Positions 45,472-56,511 of a DNA stretch of 64,000 bases are shown here, one piece after another. The position numbers and the translations under genes are program-made. Source of the DNA: Rhynchosporium graminicola (taxonomy: Eukaryota > Ascomycota > Leotiomycetes > Helotiales > Ploettnerulaceae). Position 1 is the first letter of the stretch; every line of letters starts with the position of its first letter. The notes beneath the pieces were generated by a model. The model was not told the origin of the DNA. It did not search any database and saw only the letters and a program-made list of their open reading frames with translations. Location: positions 255,933-319,932 of the forward strand of contig FJUW01000017.1 of the NCBI GenBank assembly GCA_900074885.1. The letters run 5' to 3'.

Positions 45472-46795
45472 TACTCGCCCTATCGGCCTTTGGTGCTTAT
45501 TCTCTGCTAACTTGAACATATTCCGTCATAGTCGAAGGACATACTCGCGGCCCATTGCGAATTTTAAGGTTTCAAGCGCCTGAGCAAGCACGAAAACAGG
45601 TTTACTATGCCTCAAAGGCCTGGTTATTAGAGTACATGCCGTTTCAGTATCATCACCCTGTCGTCGAATCTGTGATTTCTGGAACTCTTGCTCAAGATTC
45701 AGCCATGCTATTGGCTATAGACCTCTACTAGCTGAGGCTTCCTCCCCTTAAGTATATTCAGACTTCTGGGGGAAAACAGAGTATATTGATTGTACTCATA
45801 GTCCTACGACAGACTCCGTCCGTAGTTGGGATAGATAAAGTCTTAATCAGTCGCTATCAGCACAAGCTTCAGCAGGACCAACATCCAACCGTTCATCCGA
45901 ACTCGCGGTAGCCGGCCGGGCAGGGATTGGTAGCAGGGAACCTTTGGTACGTACGCCCCTGTAAACCCACTTTCGATAGGCTCAGTCTCCTGGACTCTGG
46001 AGAACGCGAGTAATTGTACGGAAGTACAGAGGTACAGCGGTCAAGTGCTCAGTACGAGGAGAGTTTGCTGAACTACGCAGCGGAAAAGGGTTTGTTTACT
46101 TTCACCACCCGGTATACTATTGCACCATACAAAGAAGCTTGATCTACACCGGAAATTACGAGGAAAACCTTACATTAACCATATTCTTAACCCTATTCCT
46201 AATTATTTATCAAGCTGATCTTAAATGTAATATTAACCTTCGCACTACTCGCAGGCTCGCAATTATGCTTCTTGAACCCTCAGCCAAAGTGCGGGACGAT
46301 TCCCTTTAGAAATCATCCAGATAGGTTGGCTGTATGACATAAGAGTTTGCATGGTCGACATCGTTTTTAAAGTCTTGGGAAGCTGGGACGCTCCTGTTTC
46401 AATACTGCATTATTCAACAACGATCATCGTTCCAAAAGTCGAAATGCTTATCGGAGTTTGCATGCATTATGCACTTGCTGCTGTACCAAATACCCACCCC
46501 GACTCGCCGAAGCCTGCCAACTGGACTGGGTAAGAAGTAAGTACCGAGTAATAGACGTTGGAATCTGGAGGTCCGACCGCAAGCCGACTCCCGTGGCAGC
46601 GGAGCGGATCGCGGTTCAGGCGTTCCTAGTCAGAAAGTATAATTCAGTGAAGGGAAATCCGAGTGTCGTTGATAATTTTACTTCTGGGGTTAAAAGATAA
46701 TCCCGAGGACAAAAATAGGTCCACGCATGGGTAGCTTCTAGGGGGTTTTATCCGATGAAGTATCTCTGTTTCACCGTAAGAAGGGGCTCTGAATC

Positions 46796-46944
46796 TGTCA
46801 CAGAACAGAGCACGAGACACGGGATTAGGTACTATTGATGCTGAGTACTATTAGTCAGCTTTACCTAGATATTTCCTTCGCACTATAGCTAGACGCAAGA
46901 ATCAGACTTTTATACCTGCATAATTCTTCGGACACTCTATTACA
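46796..46944 (+). mobile_element. Diverged solo LTR related to the chromovirus at 8-18 kb
   Basis: 149 bp beginning TGTCA and ending TTACA. In the plus orientation it aligns with the reverse complement of the chromovirus LTR: TTAGTCAGCTTTACCTAGATA against TTAGTCAGCTTCACTTAGATA, then TTCCTT, ACTATAGC, AGACTTTTA and TTCGGACAC blocks in the same order. Flanks GAATC and GAACC are a 4/5 match, a likely decayed 5-bp duplication. No internal element sequence remains nearby, so it is a solo LTR left by recombination. It keeps CpA and TpG, so it is much less RIP-mutated. Confidence 0.7.
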
Positions 46945-47540
46945 GAACCCTTCTTGAACCTTTCACAGCCACCCTTGCTATTACAAAAGATCGGATTCGA
47001 CTCGTGCTCGTGGCTATACTAGGGCCTTCAACCAATCAGAGCTTTGAATCAAGGCTTCAGCCCATAAAAGCCCAGTATTAAACTCTATTCAGGGGCGGGG
47101 GAGAGTCCGATTTGTACGGAGTTCTTCCGTATGAGGAAACTCGTGGAGAGGCTACTACTCACTCGTAGGTGATTAGGCTGGTTGGAAGAATAACCTCACT
47201 GTCTTACAATATAAGGGGGTGGAAGGACTACTACCTGAAACCCTCTTCGATAGGTCATACAGTTCAAGACGATCAAGCTGCACCTCTTATAGCTATTTCT
47301 GTGTCGGCTTGGAAATGAGCAGTCTATATTTTGCACATTTCCAAAGGTTACGCGAGGCTTCCTTGTATACCCTGAGATCTTGATCTTGGCTGGAATTGGC
47401 TGAACGAGCGGTAATCCACAGAACCGTAAAGTATGAGCTGCAACCGAAACCTTCTGATCGTTGGCTATGCGGCTGCCCAGTGTAGTAATCCGATCCACTC
47501 CCATTCAGACTATTTTTCATCGTTTCTTTGCTTATTGTGA

Positions 47541-47578
47541 GAGCCATTCTGGCTCTGAAGTGACAAAAGCTGTCACTT
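47541..47578. repeat. Two adjacent hairpins
   Basis: GAGCC-ATTCT-GGCTC (47541-47555) followed by AAGTGACA-AAAGC-TGTCACTT (47558-47578), both perfect. Possibly a small structured RNA or the remains of an inverted-repeat element; unassigned. Confidence 0.4.
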
Positions 47579-48411
47579 GTAGATGCAACGAAGCACGTTC
47601 CATCCGTAGCACTCGCTTAGAGATATTTCACTCGACTAGAATCTGTTTTCACACAGAACCCCGTTTCTGGTACTGTACATATTATCCTAAAGCTACAGGC
47701 GTGTGTCTCGCCATAGAGAAGGACTTCAGCCTTCTGTAGCCACAGTCGGCATGCTCCGAAAGATTCGTCATTTTTTCGTCAATTTAAAAGTGTAGAAGTA
47801 CGATATTCGCCACGGCTTTGTTTTAGTATGTTTCCGGGTTTAACTCCCAGCCAAACAACTCTTACAAAAAGCAAAGAAACCAAAAAAAAGATCTTTGCTT
47901 GTTGCGCAGGAGTAGGGAGTCAATGATCATGAGCGTGTGATACATCGCCGCATACTGACGTTGAACGAAAGAGTTTCTCAGTGATTGCACGTTGTAACAA
48001 GAAATATATCAGGAATCGAGGCCTTGTGTTTAGGTTCTGAAAATGTTCAGGGTCGGGTATACTAGCTGCAGCCATACTACCAAGATGCTCCACGCTTTTC
48101 GCCTATTTTGTCACTTTGCCGGTTGCTGATCCCAGCAATCAGATGGGTTCTTTCGTTTGACCGCGGCGTGTATGGTGGATCCTTCCCCATCAAGCCAGCC
48201 GTTTTCATTATTCTATCGAACACTTTGACAGGCAAGGAATACCATGCATGTCCCGAAAGAATGGCACAGGAAGACGATCTTTGTAGACAATGCGTTCTCA
48301 TACATCGGAGGAGTTTGGCATCTAGATATAACCATGCAGGAGTCTCTTTCTTCGACCTCGAAGGTCAGGAACCATTCTTTTACTACTATTTTCTGAACGA
48401 TACTTTTCACT

Positions 48412-49831
48412 ATGGCGGACGTTGATCTTACAGGAAACCGCCAGGGCGAGTTGAGGGCAACGAGTATTGCTATTACGATTCTTGCTGTCTTCGTTGTTGG
48501 TCTTCGGTTCTTGTCAAGGTGGATGAAAGGGATTGGCTTTGGTGTTGATGATTTTATGATTCTTGTCGCTTTGGTACGTTTGAGTTTCAATAAGCACTAC
48601 TCTGGCAGTGCGACGATGGATTATCTAACGTCTGTAGTTCTTTTTATTTGCAGCCTTTGCAACATGTGTGATCGGCATTCATTTCGGGCTGGGGATGCAC
48701 GCAGCGGCTTTAGAAGTCCCGCAGATTGTATCTTATGCAAAGGTAAATCTCCCGATACACATACATTGTCTTGGATCTGATAATAGAAGTCCTTGATTGC
48801 ATTTGAGTGCTTGTACGTCACTTGCATTTGCTTCACAAAGATTTCCCTACTTCTGATGTACCTCCGAATCTTTCCTGTACGAAGCATCCGGATTGGAGCC
48901 TACATACTTGGCGGTCTCTCGATTGCTTGGTGTATCTCTATCATTATGGTGTCCATCTTCCAATGTACGCCAATCGAGAAGACATGGAACAGCTCCATCC
49001 CTGGCTTCTGCATCAACCTCAAAGGATCGTTCATTGGAAATGCCATTCCAAACATCTTGACCGATGTAGCGATCCTGGCTTTACCCATGCAGCAAGTCTG
49101 GAGTTTGCACACGAGTACTATGCAGAAAGTTCAGATATCAATCGTGTTCCTGCTGGGAAGTTTGTAAGTCACGAAGTAGTCTTCATCATCGTCATACAAC
49201 TGACAATCTGCAGCGTTATCTTCACGAGCATCTATCGCTTTACGACACTCTTTCAGTTTCAGCCGGCAGATATTACTTGTAAGTTTTTCGATGCTTGACC
49301 TAGGTGGTAGTATCCCTTCTTCAGGGCTAATAATCAACAGGGACCCTTGCCACTGCCGAAGTCTGGTGTGTAGTCGAAAGTGCCTCTGGAATCATATCCG
49401 CCTGCCTACCAACGCTAGGACACCTCGTTCAAGTCTGCACCCGGAAAATGGGAGTCAGCAGCCCAACATGGGGCTCACGAGCTCGTGCAACTGGACCAAG
49501 CGCAAATATCGTAACAATTGGCGGAGGTGGTGGCAAAGGGAAATCAGGTAACAGCAAGAACAGTAAGGGTACAATGGACACATACGATGACGATTTAAAG
49601 TCGGCTTCCACAGACACGAGACCTTTCAGGCGTTTGTCTGGGGTGTCGTACCGATCGGGCGCAACACAAGAGAATCATGATTGGGAACCGCATAGTAACA
49701 TGAAGTCGAATGTGAGGGCGCATGACGTGGAAAGTATGGGAAGTGATGAGATACCGTTGCAGAAAATTATGATTAAGACGGAATTGGAATGGAAGGAAAG
49801 CCACCAAGGCAATGACGGGGGACGTGTCTGA
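48412..49831 (+). CDS. Pth11-like seven-transmembrane (fungal rhodopsin-domain) protein
   Basis: Five exons, 48412..48573, 48638..48742, 48787..49163, 49214..49278 and 49341..49831 (introns 64, 44, 50 and 62 nt, all in phase), encode 399 residues. Helix 1 (IAITILAVFVVGLRFLSRW) leads to GVDDFMILVAL, the signature of the fungal integral-membrane rhodopsin/SC1-like domain. Then come HFGLGMH, a helix with KISLLLMYLRIFP, the loop Cys pair in FQCTPIEKTWN...PGFCIN, GNAIPNILTDVAILALP and ATAEVWCVVESASGII. A hydrophilic C-tail of about 130 residues with a Gly-rich run follows. Relatives act as putative G-protein-coupled surface sensors, as in appressorium formation, but most are uncharacterised. It is shorter than Pth11 itself and lacks an N-terminal CFEM domain. 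Confidence 0.9.
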
Positions 49832-51208
49832 TATGTCACAGCCTTGAAAGCTGATGATGTCAACGAAAAGTTTGTTTTGTATTGTATATAGGTAAGCGGT
49901 AAGGATGAGACTTGTTGCAGAAAATTCTAGGCGGCGAAGCTTCTTTGCATGTGTCTACGAAGTATGGCGCGTCTAGTTATACATACCCTGTCGCTGATAG
50001 GATGAAATATTTCAATTCAATCAATCATCGAGAATGCAGAAAACGAATGGAATACAAGTTGTTAATGGGCTTGCTTCCGCTTCGCGCGGGAATTTCCCTG
50101 ATGTGATCTAGACTCAGCCCGCCTGCTTCGTGTTTACTTTTTATGTGGCTTTAGCGAGGCTAGGATCGCCGATTGAGCTTGGTCAAGTCCATCAATGATG
50201 GGTGCTCAAAGAAGAATCATAGAACTTAAATTCGGCTATTTCCACTGATTTGCATGACCTTAGTGTAGCATTCACTCTGTTAGCCGACTTGAACAACGGT
50301 CATAGGATGTTTGACATAATATCACGTGATACATAACTTCCTCCTATGGAGGGTTAAGCCGCTTCGAAGGAAGACACAGCTAGTAGACACTTCGTTAAAT
50401 TAAGGCTCAGCTCTTCGGTCACTATACTCGGCATCGATCTCTATACTTAGCATCGACTCGTTCAACCTTCATAGACTTATGTTACCGTTACTGATAAGCC
50501 GTAGTACCAAAAGTTCTGGACAGAGAAGTTCGACCTCGTGGCTAGTCTTCATTTGAGCAATCATGAATCAAAGCTTCTGTTGGAAAATAGGCTCGGGCGA
50601 AGATTTTTCAGACATTCGTGGAGCACCATTGGAAATGATCCACAACTACTAAGGATGTTGTGTTTAACGTTTGATACTGTCTGCAAACTACACAAAACAA
50701 GGGCTATACACTATAGAGAAAATGCGTCTCTATATGGAGAACGAGTTGCTTCTCAGGACCAGCGAACAGATTCATTGCTATCTACTCTCTGGTCCTGCTG
50801 TTCGTCTAGCACTTCCTCGCCTTCAGAGTGATAGATGTCCGATTTGACGTTAGAGTGTGTTTCTTAACGAAAAAGTAATTTATGGGGTTTCTAGTAATCG
50901 GATGTCTTTAAACATTACTTGAACAAAATCGTTGACTATTTTTTAGTATCTCGCTGAAATCTTATAAGTTATCTCTATATTTACGTCGAGGATTACAATA
51001 TTATTCATATTTGAAATTTGGCGTTCTCGCTTGTCAAAATCAGCCATCTATTCCTTCGACGGAGAGCACTTCGTATGTGTTTGCCCAGAGACGCAACTGA
51101 AAAGGCGGTGGACGAACCACTTGCTTTCATGCGGAGATGTGGAGACGAGTCTAGAATCATCTATACCGGATCGACTTGCTCGGCAGTAGACACATAGGTT
51201 TGCCTGGA

Positions 51209-51529
51209 ATGATCGATCCTGTCGCCCGTGATTCGATCCCTCCCGTTAATTTTCGAGATGAGGATTTGGATGAGGATTCTATCTGTCATTGTCAAGAAAT
51301 ACAGTATTTGTCTCCTGTGTCATTCGACTACATGCATACATCATCGAAAATTCCAGGTAAAGCATAAAACAAACCCTGAATACTGATATACAAAATTCGT
51401 TGGTGTAGATGCCTCAAAACATCTACTTCGCAGGCAACCTTCGATTTATGAAGCCGCTGCTCCCGGTGGACCACTAGCTCGCAAGAACCGTTTTATTTCC
51501 ACGCTTTCGCTACAAGATATATTTTAATC
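51209..51529 (+). pseudogene. Coding-like two-exon patch, unidentified
   Basis: From ATG 51209 a frame (MIDPVARDSIPPVNF, DEDLDEDSICHCQEI) reaches a 5' splice site at about 51356; a 52-nt candidate intron (GTAAAG...TACTGAT...GTGTAG) ends at about 51407 and the next exon continues in phase (SKHLLRRQPSIYEAAAPGGP) to a TAA near 51529. It would give about 90 residues. Acidic then basic, no family recognised. It may be the 3' end of a larger damaged gene or a small gene. Confidence 0.25.
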
Positions 51530-51917
51530 TACATGACTATTATGCAATGCTTCTGCGGCCTTGACCGTAGCCGACGATTGTCAAGCCTGCTTACTAACGA
51601 TGAAGAGCGTATAATTCGTATGCTCGAAGATTGAAATCCTGTTTGGTAGGCAATAAATGACTGATATTTCTCTGGGGGGCAAAGAAGTGTGCTGCCATAA
51701 TGGCGTAGTATGACGGAAAGTTCATCTAGCTCTTGGATGAAGAAGAAAGTGCACCCGGTCTGCATGATATGGGTGCTTGTGAGTGAAGACAACGATCTTG
51801 TTTCACGAGTATCCTTGAATGGTATTTTCTTTTGCGACTGCAAAATTCTTGTGACTGTTGCTAAATGTCACGGGGTCCAATTCTACCAATGAATAATTCC
51901 CCTCGGCTATGGATCCT

Positions 51918-52130
51918 CAGATTACGTGGGGTTGTGGTAGCCCGAAGCTCAACGCCATCATCTGGTGGGCGTGGGATCCCGCTCGATACAGAGCTCGTCA
52001 CATCTCATGTAAATTTATTTGATGACATGGTTGGAATGCCAGAAGGATTTGATGAAGTATGAGCTATGCTTCCAATCAAGAATTCAAGCTAACACAAAAC
52101 AGGAGATATTTGACATCGTATCCAACCCAG
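51918..52130 (+). pseudogene. Coding-like patch with intron, unidentified
   Basis: A frame containing SGGRGIPLDTELVTSHVNLF and DDMVGMPEGFDE meets a 5' splice site at about 52059 (GTATGAG), a short intron with a GCTAACA branch site ending CAAAACAG, and continues in phase EIFDIVSNPASF to a stop near 52140. No start or family could be found. Low confidence. Confidence 0.2.
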
Positions 52131-52931
52131 CAAGTTTCTAGATCAAACATAGACAGAGCTTCCGCAAATCTTCACGATGGAAAACAACGTTTTACATGAT
52201 CTATAAAACCTCCCGAAGAAACTCGATGACACGAAAAGCAGCTCGATCGGCTATTGGAGTTTTGAAAGGGAATGTTTATATCCGTCGGATCATCGTTTCC
52301 TTATGTTATTTAGCGAGGACACTTACAGGCCGCGTCCTGAATACTCCAATCCCTTCTCGCATAACCCACCAATCTTGCAATCATAATAATAATTATCGAA
52401 TTCTGGAATACGTGCTTGATAGTCCTGCTCAGGAGAAATGGAACATCTAGCCTAATTTTAACACCCGGTTTAAAATACAAAAGAAACTTATCAGACAACA
52501 TTTGCACAAATCTGCAGAACAGTAATTACAAGGAGAGAAAGGAACCACTTAAAATAATCCGAGGTAGATAGAGCTGACGGAAAGGCCAAAGATTGATATC
52601 TCGAAGTGTAGGCCCATGGGGTCCTGGATGGTTTGTATCTTGTTTAGGATGTAGAAATGAGACCGGTGAATTGGATTGAATTTGCGATGTGTACCTAACA
52701 AGCGAACGTTCTTCCGTTTGATGTGATGAGTTTTCTCATGGACTTTACTTATACGAGGGGCGAAGTCGAGGCGGGAAGGTGAATTGTGGCTTGGAAGGCA
52801 TGGAGGATAGGAGGATAGGGGGATAGCGATTGAAAATAGCGATTGACGTTAGTGATTCAGAACGTGAAAGTCATGGGGAGGCTTTGTGTCGTTTTCGGAC
52901 TGAATTTATCGTACAGTAAATACCATCATAA

Positions 52932-55343
52932 TCAAACATCTTCATCCCCATTCCCAGCAACCGTACTTGCAGCTCTACTACCATTACCGCCACCCTGATG
53001 CTCTCTCGCATCACTGAAATAATCCTCCTCTCCCTCATCCCCTTCCCCATCATCATCATCATCATCGATATCGCTAGCCAACGCATCTCTCTCTTCCTCA
53101 CTATCCATACCATCCTCATCATCATCCTCATCATCATCTATCGGCATACCAGGACTAGAACCTGGCACTTCCGCATCGTCATTGGGGTCGTTTCTTTGAG
53201 GAGTTCCTCTGTTGAAGCTATCCAGTGCGCTGTCCATGATCTCCATAAGGCTAGGGTCGATCTGATATTGCGTGTCTAGAGCTGCGAGATCTGATTCATG
53301 GGTAGTCGCCGCATCACACTCTTGGCCATTCTCTGGAATAGGAGGAAGTTCCCCAGAGTTTGGTCGGGGTGCAATGGTCACAGGTTGCGTGGAGGACGTT
53401 GCCTCAATGAAATCTGCAATAACATCACCACTCCCCTTCTTCTTCTTAGCCTGTTTCTCCTGATCCTTCTTCAACCAGTGCGGACCTCTAGGTATCGTTT
53501 TCTTCGGTGTATCGCTCACACGACTGCGAATGCGTTCGGTTCTTGCTTTATAACTCTTTTTCGTTCTGACCCATCGCTGGATAGTCATCGTCTCACTTTT
53601 GTTCAATTCGCCATTCCGTTCCATCTCGTCCAACTTCTCCTTACTCAAACCCAGATCGGGCAATGGAACAGGGATATTCTTGCTGAGCCTATCAGGAACG
53701 ATGTCGGGGATAGCGAGTGCGTTCTCGAATTCCGAGTCGGAGACTTGCCGTTTAGCTTTTATGGCTATGAGTTTTGTTTTCATGATGCCTTTGAATTTGG
53801 CAATGGTGCCGTTGCAGAACCAGCCATCCGAGATGTTTTCGCAAGTATCTCTATACGGAGCATTTTCCATCATTGTAACCAAGATTGGCACCGTAATGTC
53901 ACAAGCTTGCCAGATCTTGCCATCCAACGTCAATTTCTTGCCATCGAAGACGTGGGTATCGTCGTTCGTATGTGTGATACCGTGAGATTTTGAGATGTTG
54001 AAATTTGGTCTTGAATCGCGCCATGGTTCCCCCTCGAATTCTTTCGTTTCTTCGATGAATTGGAAGAAGAAAGTCTGGTATTGCCGATGTTTTTTATCCT
54101 TTCGGGGATCGACGCCGAACTTTATGAGGGCGTCGCGCCAGGGCCCGCCTTTGAACTGATAGCCTACGAAGGGAATGGCTTGTTTGAACGTGTAGATTCC
54201 GCTCACGTTACCAACACGGTTGAGGAGGGAGCGACGGGTCCAAATTGGGCGTTCTTCCATGGCCTTCTTGAGGGTGTCAATCAGTTCGAGAGTAGCTTCG
54301 TCGGTGGGAAGGTCCCTGTTAGGTCCTTGAGGTACTTCTTTGACGTTTTCGTGAGAGAGGTATTGGACACCGCCTTTTTCGGGCTTGGAGTGGTTTACTA
54401 GGATACGGTTTCCTTCGGTGTCCTTTTCTTGTCGGAGGTGTACGGCTTGGTGCCAGCCCCAATTGAAGGGCAGGGCGTGACTGGACAATATTGGTGGTGG
54501 GACGATATCTTCCATTGGTTTCCAACCTTTTCTTTCGTCGAGCTTGAATTTCCGTATGTTCTCGACTGAGCAATGTTAGAATAGAAGATAGTTTGAGGAT
54601 TGTGGTGCATACTTTTGCCTGTGAGCAATGTTTCTGTGAATTTAGGCATGAATTCTGCATTGCTGGATGACTGGTGGAAATCGGACATGACTATGACTAT
54701 TAGTGTAGTTTGGAAAGAGTCCAAAGAGCACGTACCTCTGTATCGATGTGTTTGTCGGATCTCGCCAACAGCCTCAACTGTATACTGACCCACATTATCC
54801 TTCAGCTTTCTTAAAATCTGAGCGGGTTCATCTTGTCTACCAACCGAGTTGACAAGTTCTGGCGGAGCATATGACCCATCAGGTGCTTGAGACTTGGCCG
54901 ACATTGAATTATGACTTTCCTCGTATGGTCCATCTGAGCCTCGCTTTCGCTTCCGTCCTGTCCGCTTGGGAACAGTGATCTTGAGGAGGACATTGTTGGT
55001 GGGAGTATTGTGTGATAAAATAGGAGTGCACATAGGATCATTCTGTCTCAGGTAAAGTGGTACGCATTCTTCCGCATCAGTAGAGTTCAGGATCTAGAAA
55101 TGTTAGTGTCTTTCACGAAGGATTGAGTACACGGGATTCATCAATCGTGATGAGTGGATCGGAAATAGTACTGGACTTGGAGGGACTCGCTCTTTGGAAA
55201 GGTCGATTTCTGCCGAAGGATTTGATACCATTGTCTAAGTTTTGTACGATCATAGGATGCTCGACGGCGGTGATCTCTCTTTGCGCGATTTGATAAATAG
55301 GTGCTTGTTTTGGCCGTGCTGGGCCTCGGTTTAGCCTGGGCAT
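52932..55343 (-). CDS. TFC1: Transcription factor TFIIIC subunit, Tfc1/Sfc1 (tau95) family
   Basis: Exons 55343..55131, 55093..54736, 54690..54613 and 54565..52932 (introns 37, 45 and 47 nt) encode 760 residues in correct phase. The N-terminus has the family start (ITAVEHPMIVQNLDNGIKSFG ... CVPLYLRQNDP) and a triple-barrel region with a basic KRTGRKRKRG insertion. The central DNA-binding part contains RPIWTRRSLLNRVG, FKQAIPFVGYQFKGGPWRDA and LIKFGVDPRKDKKHRQYQTFFF. The C-terminus is a long acidic tail (runs of Asp/Glu). TFIIIC binds A- and B-box promoters of tRNA genes and recruits TFIIIB for RNA polymerase III; this subunit, with Tfc7, contacts the A box. The first intron is unusually short at 37 nt. 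It is divergently placed to RTS1. Confidence 0.93.
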
Positions 55344-56511
55344 TTAAAATTGTCGATGAGATTGTACTTCTAATGCTGCATTCGAACATTCGATTCAATG
55401 TGATACCGTCAAAGTATCTACGACGACTATAAGGTTTAGTGCAATCCCAAATTGACTCCCAGTTTCGATGTGCGGGACGAGGATATATGTCAGAAGTGTT
55501 GAGGTGAATGTCTGAGTCGAGATTCTGATATTGAAATGGCGAGTGACCAATTAGCGAGGTCGAGGATTTCTGCCTCGCCTCGGCTGTGGCTGCCTCAGAC
55601 TCCAGGCCAGATAAAACCACAGACCATAGCTTAGCGCAACCTAAGCCTGTGGAGGGGAAACCAACCCAAGTAGTTCAGCTCGAGCTCGTCGTGTTGACCT
55701 GTCGCTTTGAAAGTCAATACAATCCCACTACAAGCTCATTGATTCTCCAACTCCCATCGAAAACCTCATCCTCATCCACTACCTCGCCCACACCTATAAG
55801 CTCGAGTTGCGCCGGACGCGTTGTTTGGCCCGGATCTACATAGGTACATCACATCTTCTCAACGTCAGTCACCGCCGCAGAATCATGAGCTTGGAACAGT
55901 CCGTGGAGGATATCCTTAAGAGTCATTGGTCACTGGCCGGTTCGATCAGATGATTCAAGAAGAAACAAAATCTCCGCTGTAGTGTTGGGGAATATCATAT
56001 AATATTTGGTACAAGGCGCTGACCACCCTCCTTCACAGATCTACTTCATGCAGATCCCTCAAGCGCAAAACAAGTATCAACACCATCTCCTTTCGATTTG
56101 ACGACAAGGAAATAATCAAGAACCGACGATAGACGCATGTGTATGAAGAGGGAATAGCGTGTCGATATCTGTGGCAGCTTCTATTTCTACACAAGCTCTG
56201 TTCTTGAGCTCGAGAATCAGGAAAAAAGGCCGCCTATACCCGGCCTTACGCTCCTCCAACCCGTTTATCATCACACGAGGAGTCTTTGAATCTAGCATTC
56301 CACTTTTCTGGGAGGAGACAAAATTTTCCTCGCCAGAACCTGCGTCCCTGAAACATCGTGACACTACCACTACTGCGCAGAGCCTCACTGACTCTCTACC
56401 GTCGAAGATCTTCCGCTTTATCTTGTCCGCGGAAACTGGGGAGAATTGAACATTGCCTGTACGGCAAAAGTAACAGCAGAAGAGATCAGAAACAACTCAC
56501 TGATAATCAAG
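55344..56511. other. Bidirectional promoter region between TFC1 and RTS1
   Basis: 1.17 kb between two divergent starts. Non-ATG open frames at 55586-55843 and 56159-56449 are judged to be 5' leader sequence. No TATA box stands out. Confidence 0.5.

Larger units (their letters stand above)
44907..48411. other. Gene-poor region with transposon remnants
   Basis: Holds a MITE (45360-45471), a solo LTR (46796-46944) and a double hairpin (47541-47578). Other open frames lack signatures. Confidence 0.5.
49832..52931. other. Gene-poor region with possible gene relics
   Basis: Contains two coding-like patches on the plus strand: 51209-51529 and 51918-52130, listed below, and an E-box palindrome TATCACGTGATA at 50320-50331. 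Remaining frames have no signature. Confidence 0.45.

Noticed and set aside
50320..50331. TATCACGTGATA palindrome as the end of another solo LTR
   Set aside because: The first few bases resemble an LTR end but the following 100 bases do not match the chromovirus LTR and no partner end was found.
53298..53993. 231-codon plus-strand open frame
   Set aside because: Antisense to the TFC1 coding exon; hydrophobic appearance comes from complementing acidic and basic codons.
55586..55843. 85-codon Ser/Thr-rich plus-strand frame upstream of RTS1
   Set aside because: Begins with GTG, lies in the shared TFC1/RTS1 promoter region, composition explained by CT-rich leader DNA.
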